Part shown: piece by piece, positions 1 to 9,322 of the stretch
How positions within the stretch are numbered: the stretch's first letter is position 1
Layout of the letters: each line of letters opens with the position of its first letter
Source of the DNA: Oscillospiraceae bacterium
Lineage (GTDB): Bacteria > Bacillota > Clostridia > Oscillospirales > Oscillospiraceae
DNA length: 64,000 bases
Reading direction: 5' to 3'
Assembly (NCBI GenBank): GCA_015067845.1
Contig: SVLT01000003.1
Coordinates: 62,001 to 126,000, forward strand
Notes under the pieces: generated by a model
Databases searched by the model: none
What the model was told of the DNA's origin: nothing
What the model saw: the letters and a program-made list of their open reading frames with translations, nothing else
Position numbers and translations under genes: made by a program

Positions 1-6
1 TTTTCA

Positions 7-89
7 TGGTGCGGATAGCAGGACTCGAACCTGTACGATCGCTCATTGGAACCTAAATCCAACGTGTCTACCAATTCCACCATATCCGC
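7..89 (-). tRNA. tRNA-Leu (anticodon TAG)
   Basis: Reverse complement GCGGATATGGTGGAATTGGTAGACACG..TTGGA-TTTAGGT-TCCAA..GGTTCGAGTCC..TATCCGC-A-CCA; long variable arm, encoded CCA. Confidence 0.95.
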
Positions 90-105
90 AAATATACATT
101 GACAA

Positions 106-354
106 TTATATAAATATAAAGATTAGTTTAAGTCCGAAAAAAATAAAGCAAAAGATTGAGTGTGGGCGTTCCTTTTCCCAGTGTACGATACCCAATAATA
201 ACCATCCAACGCAAAAAATAACATCCAAAAGAAGATCTATACCCGTCAGAATATCCATAACATCGAGGATAGTAAGGGTAATACCTACAATCAAACACAG
301 AATCAACGCAATAAAGGCAACTTTACTAAGCATTGCCGTTTCTTTTCGTTCCAT
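106..354 (-). CDS. small hydrophobic membrane protein (hypothetical)
   Basis: In-frame ATG at 354 preceded by GGAGGT; two or three hydrophobic segments; the longer 155-aa ORF start is unlikely. Confidence 0.55.
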   Translation of the reverse strand: MERKETAMLSKVAFIALILCLIVGITLTILDVMDILTGIDLLLDVIFCVGWLLLGIVHWEKERPHSIFCFIFFGLKLIFIFI

Positions 355-477
355 TGCAGATACCTCCCACAATATTCTATGAGTTGACGTCGTTGCATTT
401 TCACCTAATTCCTGCCTGCATATTTTACCATGCAGGAAAATTTTTGTCAATGTTCCGTTGGCGTGGGCGAAAAGTGC

Positions 478-506
478 TTGACATTCTTCCTTTCCACAGG
501 TACAAT
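478..506 (+). promoter_or_regulatory. sigma70-type promoter upstream of rny
   Basis: TTGACA-N17-TACAAT. Confidence 0.6.
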
Positions 507-645
507 AGTACTCGGTATAGTGTACGCTGGGTAAGACTGGCGTTTCATTCATAACCGGCATAAGCCGGGTCAAGCGTTTTGCGCCTCATGGCGTTGTTTG
601 TTAGAGTTTACAGGCCCTGCATATCACGCACAATGTGACAGTGCT

Positions 646-765
646 GTCATTCCGAGGCCCAACGGGCCGTGGGAATCTCCCAGTACGATGTTTGTTGCTG
701 CATACCGTATCGATGAACGGAAGCAGGAGATTGCCACGTCGGACTTCGTCCTCCTCGCAATGACA
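646..765. repeat. dispersed palindromic repeat family A
   Basis: GTCATTCCGAGG...GGGAATCTCCCAGTACGATGTTTG...AGGAGATTGCCACGTC...CCTCGCAATGACA; same architecture in nine other copies. Confidence 0.85.
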
Positions 766-866
766 TCCGTGAATAAAAGGGTTGCTACACAATCACAAAT
801 TGCACATGGGACCATTGCGCCCACCCCGTTGGCTTTTGCCAATCTAGTAAGGAGGTGCGCATAGAG

Positions 867-2423
867 ATGATGGAATTGTATCTCGCAATCATTCTGATCG
901 TCGCTGGTTCTGCCTTGGGTTTGGGTGTCGGCTTTGGTTTCGGCATCGTTTACCGCAAAAAGGTTGCTGAACGGGAGATCGGCTCTGCGGAGGCAGAGGC
1001 TACCCGTCTGATCAATGAAGCCATCCGCAGCGGTGAGAGCCGCAAGAAGGAAATGCTTCTGGAAGCCAAAGACGAAATCCATAGATCTCGCACAGAGTAC
1101 GAAAAAGAAGTCAAAGAGCGCCGTGCGGAGCTGAGCAAAACTGAGCGCCGTTTGGAGCAAAAGGAAGTCGCTCTGGATAAAAAGAGCGAAGCCTTTGAAA
1201 AGAAGGAAGAAGAACTGGCAGCCAAGCTGCAAAAGGTGGCAGAAGCACAATCTGAGGTGGATGCCATCAAGGCTTCCCAGGTCAAGACCCTGGAGATCAT
1301 CTCCGGTCTGTCCCAGGAGCAGGCAAAGCAGCACTTGCTGCAAAGCGTGGAGGAGGAAGTCCGCCACGAGACCGCAGTCAAGATCAAGGAGATCGAGCAG
1401 CAGATGAAGGACGAGGCCGACGAAAAGGCCCGGGAGATCCTCTCCATCGCCATTCAGCGCTGCGCTGCCGACCATGCCGCCGAGGCTACCGTTTCCGTTG
1501 TGGCTCTGCCCAACGACGAAATGAAGGGCCGCATCATCGGCCGTGAGGGCCGGAACATCCGCACCTTGGAGACCATCACCGGTGTGGATCTGATCATTGA
1601 CGATACCCCCGAGGCTATCACTGTCAGCTCCTTTGATCCGGTGCGCCGGGAGATCGCCCGTCTGGCACTGGAAAAGCTGATCGTCGACGGTCGTATCCAC
1701 CCCACCCGCATCGAGGACATGGTGGAAAAGAGCCGCAAGGAAGTGGACCGCACCATCCGCGAAGAGGGCGAGCGCGCCTGCTACGAGGCCGGTGTGCATA
1801 ACCTGAACCCCGAGCTGGTGAAGATCCTGGGCCGTCAGAAGTACCGTACTTCCTACGGTCAGAATGTGCTGAATCACTCCATGGAGGTTGCCCACATCGC
1901 CGGTCTGATGGCCGCGGAGCTGGGCGTGGATGTGGCTCTGGCCAAGCGCGCAGGTCTGCTGCATGACCTGGGCAAGTCCATCGACCATGAGGTTGAGGGC
2001 AGCCACGTACAGCTGGGCGCAGATATCGCCAGGAAGTACAAGGAAAATCCCGTTGTGGTCAACGCTATCGAGGCCCACCACGGCGATGTAGAGCCCAAGA
2101 CCGTCATCGCGGTTCTGGTTCAGGCTGCTGACGCTGTGTCCGCTGCCCGTCCCGGCGCCCGCCGTGAGAACGTGGAAAACTACATCCGCCGCTTGCAGAA
2201 GCTGGAAGAGCTCACCGGTTCCTACCCCGGCGTGGACAAGGCTTACGCCATCCAGGCAGGCCGCGAGGTGCGGATCATGGTCAAGCCCGAGGTGGTATCC
2301 GAGGACAACATGGTGCTGCTGGCCCGGGATGTGGCCAAGAAGATCGAGTCCGAGCTGGAATACCCCGGCCAGATCAAGATCAACGTCATCCGGGAAACCA
2401 AGGCTGTGGAATACGCAAAGTAA
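867..2423 (+). CDS. rny: ribonuclease Y
   Basis: N-terminal TM, coiled coil, KH domain ([15 protein letters not shown]), HD motif ([12 protein letters not shown]). Confidence 0.95.
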   Translation: MMELYLAIILIVAGSALGLGVGFGFGIVYRKKVAEREIGSAEAEATRLINEAIRSGESRKKEMLLEAKDEIHRSRTEYEKEVKERRAELSKTERRLEQKEVALDKKSEAFEKKEEELAAKLQKVAEAQSEVDAIKASQVKTLEIISGLSQEQAKQHLLQSVEEEVRHETAVKIKEIEQQMKDEADEKAREILSIAIQRCAADHAAEATVSVVALPNDEMKGRIIGREGRNIRTLETITGVDLIIDDTPEAITVSSFDPVRREIARLALEKLIVDGRIHPTRIEDMVEKSRKEVDRTIREEGERACYEAGVHNLNPELVKILGRQKYRTSYGQNVLNHSMEVAHIAGLMAAELGVDVALAKRAGLLHDLGKSIDHEVEGSHVQLGADIARKYKENPVVVNAIEAHHGDVEPKTVIAVLVQAADAVSAARPGARRENVENYIRRLQKLEELTGSYPGVDKAYAIQAGREVRIMVKPEVVSEDNMVLLARDVAKKIESELEYPGQIKINVIRETKAVEYAK

Positions 2424-2462
2424 TCAAAATGCCCCAACCTCCCGGTTGGGGCATTCTATTAT

Positions 2463-2637
2463 ACCTTCCCCCGAGGGGAAGGTGCCCCCGCAAGGGGGCG
2501 GAAGAGGAATACGGGGAGAAATGTCGAGGAACCACCGCTGTATAGGCATATGCCGTATCGGTTCTGCCGCCATTCCTCTCCCGTCTTTCAATTTGCCTGG
2601 CGTCAAATTGAAATCCACCCTCCCCCGGGGGGAGGGT
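2463..2637. repeat. dispersed palindromic repeat family B
   Basis: ACCTTCCCCCGAGGGGAAGGTGCCCCCGCAAGGGGGCGGAAGAGGAATACGGG...CCGCCATTCCTCTCCCG...CACCCTCCCCCGGGGGGAGGG; recurs in the window. Confidence 0.85.
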
Positions 2638-2655
2638 TTGAAAACGGAGGTATCT

Positions 2656-3126
2656 ATGTACAACACCACATTATGCTATGTACTCCGGGGGGATGAGGTA
2701 CTCATGCTCCACCGGGTCAAAAAGAAAAACGACATGAACCAGGACAAATGGATCGGCATCGGCGGCAAATTCGAGGGCGAGGAAAGCCCGGATGAGTGCC
2801 TGCTCCGGGAAGCAAAAGAAGAGACCGGCCTGACCCTCACATCCTGGAAATGCCGGGGCGTGATCACCTTCCTCACCGATGGAAAATGGGAGGGCGAACA
2901 CATGTACCTGTTCACCGCCGACGGCTTCGAGGGCGAGCTCGCCGACTGCAATGAGGGTGAATTGAAGTGGGTCAGCCGGGAATTCCTGAATGAACTGCCC
3001 AAGTGGGAGGGTGATCAGATTTTCCTCGACCTTTTGTGGCAGGATGCCCCCTTTTTCCTGCTGAAGCTCCGCTACGACGGAGAAAAACTGGTGGAAGCCG
3101 TGCTGAACGGCAAAAAAATACGATAA
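2656..3126 (+). CDS. NUDIX hydrolase (MutT/8-oxo-dGTP type)
   Basis: Nudix box GGKFEGEESPDECLLREAKEETG; RBS GGAGG upstream of ATG 2656. Confidence 0.9.
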   Translation: MYNTTLCYVLRGDEVLMLHRVKKKNDMNQDKWIGIGGKFEGEESPDECLLREAKEETGLTLTSWKCRGVITFLTDGKWEGEHMYLFTADGFEGELADCNEGELKWVSREFLNELPKWEGDQIFLDLLWQDAPFFLLKLRYDGEKLVEAVLNGKKIR

Positions 3127-3158
3127 AATGTAGGGGACGGCCTCTGGCCGTCCCTCAT

Positions 3159-3320
3159 ACCTTCCCCCGAGGGGAAGGTGCCCCCGTAAGGGGGCGGAAG
3201 AGGAATACGGGCAACAGTGCTAGACTATCATCGCTGTATAGGCATATTCCTGTGTCGGTTCTGCCGCCATTCCTCTCCCGACCTCACTTCGTTCGGACAC
3301 CCTCCCCCCGGGGGAGGGGG
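3159..3320. repeat. dispersed palindromic repeat family B
   Basis: Same arms and core as 2463..2637. Confidence 0.85.
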
Positions 3321-3323
3321 CGT

Positions 3324-3890
3324 TTATCGCCCCAATAACAATGGCTGTATCTGCTTTCCCTGCAACGCGAAATGAAGCGTTGCGGGGATTTTTTCAAAAT
3401 CCGCCACCAGACTGGTGGGCTTATTCAGGGCATCGTCCTGTCCAAAGGGGACGAAATAGTAATTTTTCCGCACCAGAAGCCGCCCGATATTCTCTGCCGC
3501 GCCGGCCAAAGCGTCGTTGGTGGAGATGGCAACCACCACGGGCCGGGCGTTGCGCAGATGGCTCTTTGCCGCCATGGTCACTGCCGTGTCGGCAACGCTG
3601 TGGGCCAGTTTGGACAGCGTATTCCCCGTACAGGGCGCAATGATCAGCGCATCCAGCAGCTTTTTCGGGCCGATGGGCTCCACCTGTTCGATGGTATGCA
3701 ACGGCGCCGTGCCGCAAATTTCCGTGGCTCGTCGGATGTGGCTTTCCGCCGTGCCGAACCGGGAATCCACGGTGCAGGCAACCGGCGAAAAAATGGGAAT
3801 TACCTGATATTCCGCCGCCAGGCGCTCCATCACGGGAAACACCTGAGAAAATGTACAAAACGAGCCGCACATGGCAAAACCGACGGTCAT
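3324..3890 (-). CDS. dpaB: dipicolinate synthase subunit B
   Basis: Flavoprotein-type MTVGFAMCGSFCTF...IIAPCTGNTLSKLAHSVADTAVTMAAKSHLRN; adjacent to dpaA. Confidence 0.92.
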   Translation of the reverse strand: MTVGFAMCGSFCTFSQVFPVMERLAAEYQVIPIFSPVACTVDSRFGTAESHIRRATEICGTAPLHTIEQVEPIGPKKLLDALIIAPCTGNTLSKLAHSVADTAVTMAAKSHLRNARPVVVAISTNDALAGAAENIGRLLVRKNYYFVPFGQDDALNKPTSLVADFEKIPATLHFALQGKQIQPLLLGR

Positions 3891-4573
3891 GCAGATCCCC
3901 CTTTCAAATGCCGCAAAATCCCCCGGGCGATCAGCGCTCCGGAGCTTTCCGGAAGCATCTTCCCCGGCAATCCCCGGGCCCAGATCACCGTCTCCCCTGC
4001 CAGTCCCTGCCGGGATGCCAGATCGATTTGGAGGTAGTCGCCGTCCTCTGTCAATATGGGCGCAGGGGCGGTGTTGACGATGGCCCGGTATTGCTCCGGT
4101 ACGATTTCCGACACCGCCACCGCTTTGTAGCCCAAAGCCGCCAGCATCCCCAGATCCGACGGCTTTCGCGCCGCCACCGTCACAGCCGCTTCCAACGCTT
4201 TCAGCATGGCCGCCAGGCATTTGCCGATGCGTCCCCAGCCGATGACCAGAACAGGACACCCACGAAATGCCACGCCCAATCGATCACCCAGCAGACGCAG
4301 AGCGCAGTCGGCGGTCAGATGGGCGTTTTCCGCCAGATATTGTTCGTCCCGGAGCAGATCGATCTTGGGAAACCCGTCCGGCAGGAAATCCAGATTGCCC
4401 CCGATGACCGTCACGCCGTCGGGGATATTTTCCGCTTTTGTGGGTACGGGAAACAGCACATGGGTGGCCCGGGAAAGTGCCGCCGTCACAGCTACGCCCG
4501 CTTGTTCCAGCGCCTGGGCGGCAAAGGAAACGGCCGGGCTGTCCGACATGGGAAAAATCACCGTTGTGTCCAT
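3887..4573 (-). CDS. dpaA: dipicolinate synthase subunit A
   Basis: Rossmann motif VLVIGWGRIGKCLAAMLKALEAAVTVAARK; overlaps dpaB by 4 nt. Confidence 0.9.
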   Translation of the reverse strand: MDTTVIFPMSDSPAVSFAAQALEQAGVAVTAALSRATHVLFPVPTKAENIPDGVTVIGGNLDFLPDGFPKIDLLRDEQYLAENAHLTADCALRLLGDRLGVAFRGCPVLVIGWGRIGKCLAAMLKALEAAVTVAARKPSDLGMLAALGYKAVAVSEIVPEQYRAIVNTAPAPILTEDGDYLQIDLASRQGLAGETVIWARGLPGKMLPESSGALIARGILRHLKGGSA

Positions 4574-4621
4574 AAAATCACCCTTTCTTTCCACAATATG
4601 TATCCGGTTTTCCAATGGTGC

Positions 4622-4650
4622 TTGATTTGTTACCGTATTTGCGGTATAAT
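4622..4650 (+). promoter_or_regulatory. promoter of DUF4364 gene
   Basis: TTGATT-N17-TATAAT; contains TACCG-N6-CGGTA inverted repeat. Confidence 0.5.
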
Positions 4651-4671
4651 AGTTGCATGAGGTGATGCAAC

Positions 4672-5214
4672 GTGCAACGACTTGGATTTATACATGATAT
4701 GCTGGATGTGAAGGTGCTGGTGCTGTTTGTCACCGCCCGGGCCAATTACCCCCTGACCAGCCAGGAAATTTATGAATTGTGCTATCAGGATGACTGTTTG
4801 AGTTATTTTGATGTCTGTACTGCCATTCCGGAAATGGTGGCCTCCGGCCATTTGAAGGAATTGGAGGGCGAACGCTATGAGATCACGGACAAGGGCCGGG
4901 AGACCGGCGAACTGACGGAAGATTCCATTGCGTTTACCGTCAAACAGGCGGCGGAAAATGCGGTGGCCCGGTTCAATCGGCAGATCCGCCGGAGCAGCTT
5001 TGTGAAAACCCAGATCATCCCCCGGGAGGGCGGCGATTTTTCCGTTTTGCTGTCGTTGGACGACGAAACCAGCAACCTGATGACCCTGGAGCTGATGGCT
5101 CCCGATCAGCGGCAGGCGGTGCGCCTGAGCCGGCTGTTCGAGAAAAAGGCGGAGGATGTGTACAATCTGACCATGTCCGTCCTGCTGGACAGCGAGGATG
5201 AATTGGAAGACTGA
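4672..5214 (+). CDS. DUF4364 family protein (winged-helix-like)
   Basis: Family-like sequence LGFIHDMLDVKVLVLFVTARANYPLTSQEIYELCYQDDCLSYFDV. Confidence 0.8.
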   Translation: MQRLGFIHDMLDVKVLVLFVTARANYPLTSQEIYELCYQDDCLSYFDVCTAIPEMVASGHLKELEGERYEITDKGRETGELTEDSIAFTVKQAAENAVARFNRQIRRSSFVKTQIIPREGGDFSVLLSLDDETSNLMTLELMAPDQRQAVRLSRLFEKKAEDVYNLTMSVLLDSEDELED

Positions 5215-5263
5215 AAGAACCGGGCTTACGCCCGGTTCTTTCAGTCTTCTCTTATTCAATGTT

Positions 5264-5406
5264 TGTAGGGGGCGTGGTGCTCCGCGCAGCGGATCCAAAA
5301 TATAGATGATTGCCGGAGGCAATCATACCTTAGTTTATGCCTTCGACGCCCCGCAAGGAGAATTTCCTTTTTGCATAACGGGCTGTCGTGGGCGCCAGCC
5401 CCTACA
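5264..5406. repeat. dispersed palindromic repeat family D (extended copy)
   Basis: TGTAGGGGGCG...CCTTCGACGCCCCG...AACGGGCTGTCGTGGGCGCCAGCCCCTACA. Confidence 0.75.
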
Positions 5407-5451
5407 TTTTGTTCCTATAATGACACATCTTTTTGTGTGTCCAAAAAAGTA

Positions 5452-5480
5452 TTGCAATTTCAGGGAAACTGCAATATAAT
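5452..5480 (+). promoter_or_regulatory. promoter of lipoprotein gene
   Basis: TTGCAA-N17-TATAAT with ATTGCA...TGCAAT inverted repeat spanning the spacer. Confidence 0.55.
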
Positions 5481-5546
5481 GATACTATCCCCCAGAGGAT
5501 AAATTATAGAAGGGAGAAGATATGGCTCTGCCATATCGACAGTAAA

Positions 5547-7211
5547 ATGGAATTGAAGAAGTTACTGAGAACCGTTTTGTCCGTGGTCATGGTGGCCACA
5601 CTGATTTTGGGCAGCGTTTCCATGCTGGCAGGCTGCCAGCCGACTGACACCCAAAACCCCGACAGCGACAACAACCACGCTCTGGACTATGTAGGTCTGG
5701 AAAAAGAGGAATACCTGCAGAAGCTGGGTGAAAACAACCTGGGCGATGCCATCGACTCCGTAGGCGAAGTCTACGGCGAGCTCCTGGCCGGTCTGGGTAA
5801 CAGCTCTGCGGCAAGTCAGTCCGGCGGCGCCAAGGTGAACATGACCATCACCGTGGGCGACACCGCGCTGGATCTGTTCGAGCAGCTGATTTTCGGCGGC
5901 GAAGCACCTGTGGACATCTCTTTCCTGAAAGAGATCAGCCTGGATATGGATCTGGGCATGGACGGCCAGAAGCAGGCCATCCAGATGGCTCTGGGCCTGA
6001 AGGGTCAGCACATCATCACCGCAAACCTGCTGATGAACATGGCGGATTCCGTTATGCATATCGGTCTGCCCGAGTTGAACGACCAGTGGCTGAAGATCGC
6101 AACCGGCGAGAATGTCCCCAATGTGATCACCGGCGGCATGTCTTCTACCGCAATGCTGGCTGAGCTGGCAGATGCTCTGCCTGATGCAGAGACCCTGACC
6201 AAGGTGCTGGACCGTTATCTGGCCATCGTTCTGGACGGCCTGAAAAATGTGGATCAGTCCACCACCACCCTGAGTGTGGGCGGCGTGAGCCAGGAATGCA
6301 CCGTTCTGACGCTGAAACTCAACGAAGAAGATGCTATGAACATCGTCAAGTCCGTTTTGACCAAGGCCAAGGACGATACCGATCTGAAGAAAATTATCGA
6401 AGATTTTGCCAAGGCTGTTGAGGAAATGGCCGGCGAGGACATCGGTGCTGATGAGGCCTATGTGGACTTCAAGGAAGGCATCGAGGATCTGCTGGCTGAA
6501 CTGGAAGCAGAGACCGAGTTCGATACCGAGAGCTTCATCCAGGTGGATACCTATGTTGACAAGAACCATAATGTCATCGGCATGAAGATGTATGGCATGT
6601 CCGAGCAGGACAGCGAGCGCGGCATGATGTACTTCTACTCCCTCACCGAGGGCAACAAGACCGCATTTGAGTTTGCCATCCCCAGCGATGTGGACGACAC
6701 CGACGACTTCAAGATCTCCGGCACCGGCACCAAGACCGGCGGCAAGACCAGCGGTACATACACTGTTTCCATGCAGGACATGGACATGGTGACCATTAAG
6801 ATCGCCGATCTGAATGAAGAAGCCGGTACCATCACCCTGGCTCCCAACATGGATCTGTTCCCCGGTGAGGTTGCTGACATGCTGGGCGATCTGGCTTTGG
6901 AGATCAAGCTGTCTGCCGACGGCATTGCTCTGAACATCCTGGGCGACAGCGAAGTGCTTCTGGGCATCGCCCTGAAGGCTGTTGATTCCAACGGTCCTTC
7001 TTTGGATGCACCTTCCAACGCTGTGGATATCACCGACAGCAGCGCATTGGAGCGCTGGACCGAGCAGTTGGTCATGGATAAAGTTATGGACAATCTGGAA
7101 AAGGCCGGTGCATACGAGTTCTTCGAGGCTCTCTTTACAGCGGTAGAATCTCCTAAGCAGGAAGCTGTTGTCCAACCCAACTACGGCTACACTGACGACG
7201 GCTGGGGCTAA
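5547..7211 (+). CDS. secreted lipoprotein, function unknown
   Basis: Signal peptide with lipobox LAGC (MELKKLLRTVLSVVMVATLILGSVSMLAGCQ). Confidence 0.75.
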   Translation: MELKKLLRTVLSVVMVATLILGSVSMLAGCQPTDTQNPDSDNNHALDYVGLEKEEYLQKLGENNLGDAIDSVGEVYGELLAGLGNSSAASQSGGAKVNMTITVGDTALDLFEQLIFGGEAPVDISFLKEISLDMDLGMDGQKQAIQMALGLKGQHIITANLLMNMADSVMHIGLPELNDQWLKIATGENVPNVITGGMSSTAMLAELADALPDAETLTKVLDRYLAIVLDGLKNVDQSTTTLSVGGVSQECTVLTLKLNEEDAMNIVKSVLTKAKDDTDLKKIIEDFAKAVEEMAGEDIGADEAYVDFKEGIEDLLAELEAETEFDTESFIQVDTYVDKNHNVIGMKMYGMSEQDSERGMMYFYSLTEGNKTAFEFAIPSDVDDTDDFKISGTGTKTGGKTSGTYTVSMQDMDMVTIKIADLNEEAGTITLAPNMDLFPGEVADMLGDLALEIKLSADGIALNILGDSEVLLGIALKAVDSNGPSLDAPSNAVDITDSSALERWTEQLVMDKVMDNLEKAGAYEFFEALFTAVESPKQEAVVQPNYGYTDDGWG

Positions 7212-7264
7212 GAACCCCCAAAGGTAAGCACGGATTGATTTTGCAAATCTATCGTGCCTTGTAT

Positions 7265-7376
7265 GTCATTGCGAGGAACCCCGTAAGGGGTGACGTGGCA
7301 ATCTCCTGGTAGAACCTGCCGAGTTGCCACACTGTACCGGGAGATCGCCACAGCCCTGCCGGGCTTCGCGATGACA
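7265..7376. repeat. dispersed palindromic repeat family A
   Basis: GTCATTGCGAGGAACC...GACGTGGCAATCTCCTGGTA...TACCGGGAGATCGCCAC...CGCGATGACA. Confidence 0.85.
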
Positions 7377-7457
7377 TATTTGTAACAATGACAGAAAACA
7401 AAACATCGGTATTTGGCGCTGGACACAGCGCCAAATACTTTATCATGAGGAAATATC

Positions 7458-8126
7458 ATGAAGATAGAAATTAAAAACATCGCGAAAAAATACAAAAAGA
7501 AGCAGGTTTTGCAGGATATCAATCTGGTGGCCGAAAGCGGTCACTGCATCGGTATCCTGGGCGCAAACGGCTGCGGAAAATCCACGCTCCTGTCCATTTT
7601 GGCCCGGGTGCAGTCCTGCGACCACGGCAGTTTCCTCTGCGACGGTGCGGACTTGCTGAAAAATGCAAGGGAGCACGCCCGCTTGGTGGGTTATGTCCCC
7701 CAGGGAACGCCGCTGATCGAGGAACTGTCCGCCAGGGACAACCTGCTTTTGTGGTATGACAAGAAAAAGATGGCGCAGGAACTGGAAAACGGCGTGCTGT
7801 CCCTGCTGGGGATCCCGGAATTTCTGGGCGTGACCGTGTCCAAAATGTCCGGCGGTATGAAAAAGCGCCTGTCTATCGGCTGCGCCATGGCCACCAATCC
7901 CCCGGTTCTGCTGCTGGACGAGCCCACTGCGGCTCTGGATCTGGCCTGCAAGCAGAGCATCGCTGCCTATTTGCGTCACTACAAGGAAAACGGCGGCATT
8001 TTGCTGCTGACTACCCACGATGTGATGGAGCTGGATCTGTGCGACGCCTGGTATATCATCCGTGACGGCGTGCTGGTGCCCTTTGATTACGACGGCGACA
8101 TTCAGAACTTGGTAGAGAGCCTGTAA
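7458..8126 (+). CDS. ABC transporter ATP-binding protein
   Basis: Walker A GANGCGKST, signature MSGGMKKRLS, Walker B VLLLDEPTAALD. Confidence 0.95.
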   Translation: MKIEIKNIAKKYKKKQVLQDINLVAESGHCIGILGANGCGKSTLLSILARVQSCDHGSFLCDGADLLKNAREHARLVGYVPQGTPLIEELSARDNLLLWYDKKKMAQELENGVLSLLGIPEFLGVTVSKMSGGMKKRLSIGCAMATNPPVLLLDEPTAALDLACKQSIAAYLRHYKENGGILLLTTHDVMELDLCDAWYIIRDGVLVPFDYDGDIQNLVESL

Positions 8127-8127
8127 T

Positions 8128-9318
8128 ATGAAAAAGTATTTGCTTTTACAACTCAAACGGCTGGCCCGGATCCTGCCTCCGGTGTTGCTGGTGGCGGCGG
8201 TGCTGTTCGGCTGCATGGCTCTGGCCTACGATGCCATCGGGGACATGACCAACGAAGACGGCGAGCAGACGAAATTCAAGGTGGGTCTTGTGGGAACCGC
8301 CGGGGATACCTATATGCAAATGGGTCTTGCGGCAGTCCAGTCCTTCGATTCCACCCGTTTTTCCGTGCAATTCGTCCAGATGGATGAAAACGAGGCGGAA
8401 ACGGCTCTGCGCCGGGGTAAGATCGCCGCGTTTATCCAGTTCCCGGAGGGTTTTATGGATGCGGCCATGTACGGCAACATTCTGCCTATGAAATTTGTGG
8501 CCAGCGTGGGCTCTGACAGCTTGGTGACCATGATCAAGGAGGAGCTCACCGGCATCGTGGAGATCATGATCGCCCACACCCAGAAGGGTATCTACGGCGC
8601 AGGCGCGGCGGCAGGTGCCAACGGGGGCAATGCCGGTGCGGCCATCGGCGATATCAGCCTGCAATATGTGGATTTCATCATCTCCCGCTCCAAGGCCTAC
8701 AAAGTGACCGAATCCGGCGTGTTTGACGGATTGGGCATGGAAGGCTATCTGATCAGCGGCCTGGGAATCGTGCTGTTTATGCTGATCTGCCTGATTTTCG
8801 CCCCGGTGATGATCCGCCGGGAGCAGGCCATGGCCAGAATGCTGAAATCCCGTTCCCGGCCGGTCTGGGCCCAGGTTTTGTGCGATTTTGCGGTGTATAT
8901 GGCGGGCCTTTTGGGCATCGCCTGCGTGGTTTTGGTGCTGCTGCTCCTTCGCCCGGAATCTCAGATCTCCGGCCAGATGATCCTGCAATGCCTGCCGGTG
9001 GTGTTCTCTCTGGGCGCCATGAGCTTTTTGATGTACGAGGCGGCATCCGACCTGATCAGCGGCGTGCTGATGCAGTTTTTCGTCACTCTGGCGCTGTGCT
9101 TCGTGTCCGGATGCCTGTATCCCATCACCTTTTTCCCGAATGCGGTGCAGAAGATCGCCAAATTCCTGCCCACGGGTATCGCCCGGGAGCAGGTGGGCAA
9201 CTGCATTTTGGGTGTCCACTCCCCGGAGACACTGGCCGCACTTTTGGGATTTGGCTGCCTGTTCCTGGCAGGGTCGATGCTGATCCGCCAGGTCAAGGTG
9301 ACCGGAGTCAGGGGGTGA
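8128..9318 (+). CDS. ABC-2 type transporter permease
   Basis: Multiple TM segments, large extracytoplasmic loop after TM1; adjacent to ATPase. Confidence 0.8.
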   Translation: MKKYLLLQLKRLARILPPVLLVAAVLFGCMALAYDAIGDMTNEDGEQTKFKVGLVGTAGDTYMQMGLAAVQSFDSTRFSVQFVQMDENEAETALRRGKIAAFIQFPEGFMDAAMYGNILPMKFVASVGSDSLVTMIKEELTGIVEIMIAHTQKGIYGAGAAAGANGGNAGAAIGDISLQYVDFIISRSKAYKVTESGVFDGLGMEGYLISGLGIVLFMLICLIFAPVMIRREQAMARMLKSRSRPVWAQVLCDFAVYMAGLLGIACVVLVLLLLRPESQISGQMILQCLPVVFSLGAMSFLMYEAASDLISGVLMQFFVTLALCFVSGCLYPITFFPNAVQKIAKFLPTGIAREQVGNCILGVHSPETLAALLGFGCLFLAGSMLIRQVKVTGVRG

Positions 9319-9322
9319 CGGG

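Noticed and set aside
106-573. 155-aa version of the small membrane protein
   Set aside because: A better RBS-ATG pair at 354 and unlikely N-terminal composition favour the shorter form
624-2081. Long antisense ORF opposite rny (485 aa)
   Set aside because: Overlaps a clear rny gene; composition (His/Gln/Leu/Gly-rich) is typical of spurious antisense frames in GC-rich DNA
5562-7175. Antisense ORF opposite the lipoprotein gene (537 aa)
   Set aside because: Low-complexity His/Gln-rich translation, no RBS, no recognisable domain
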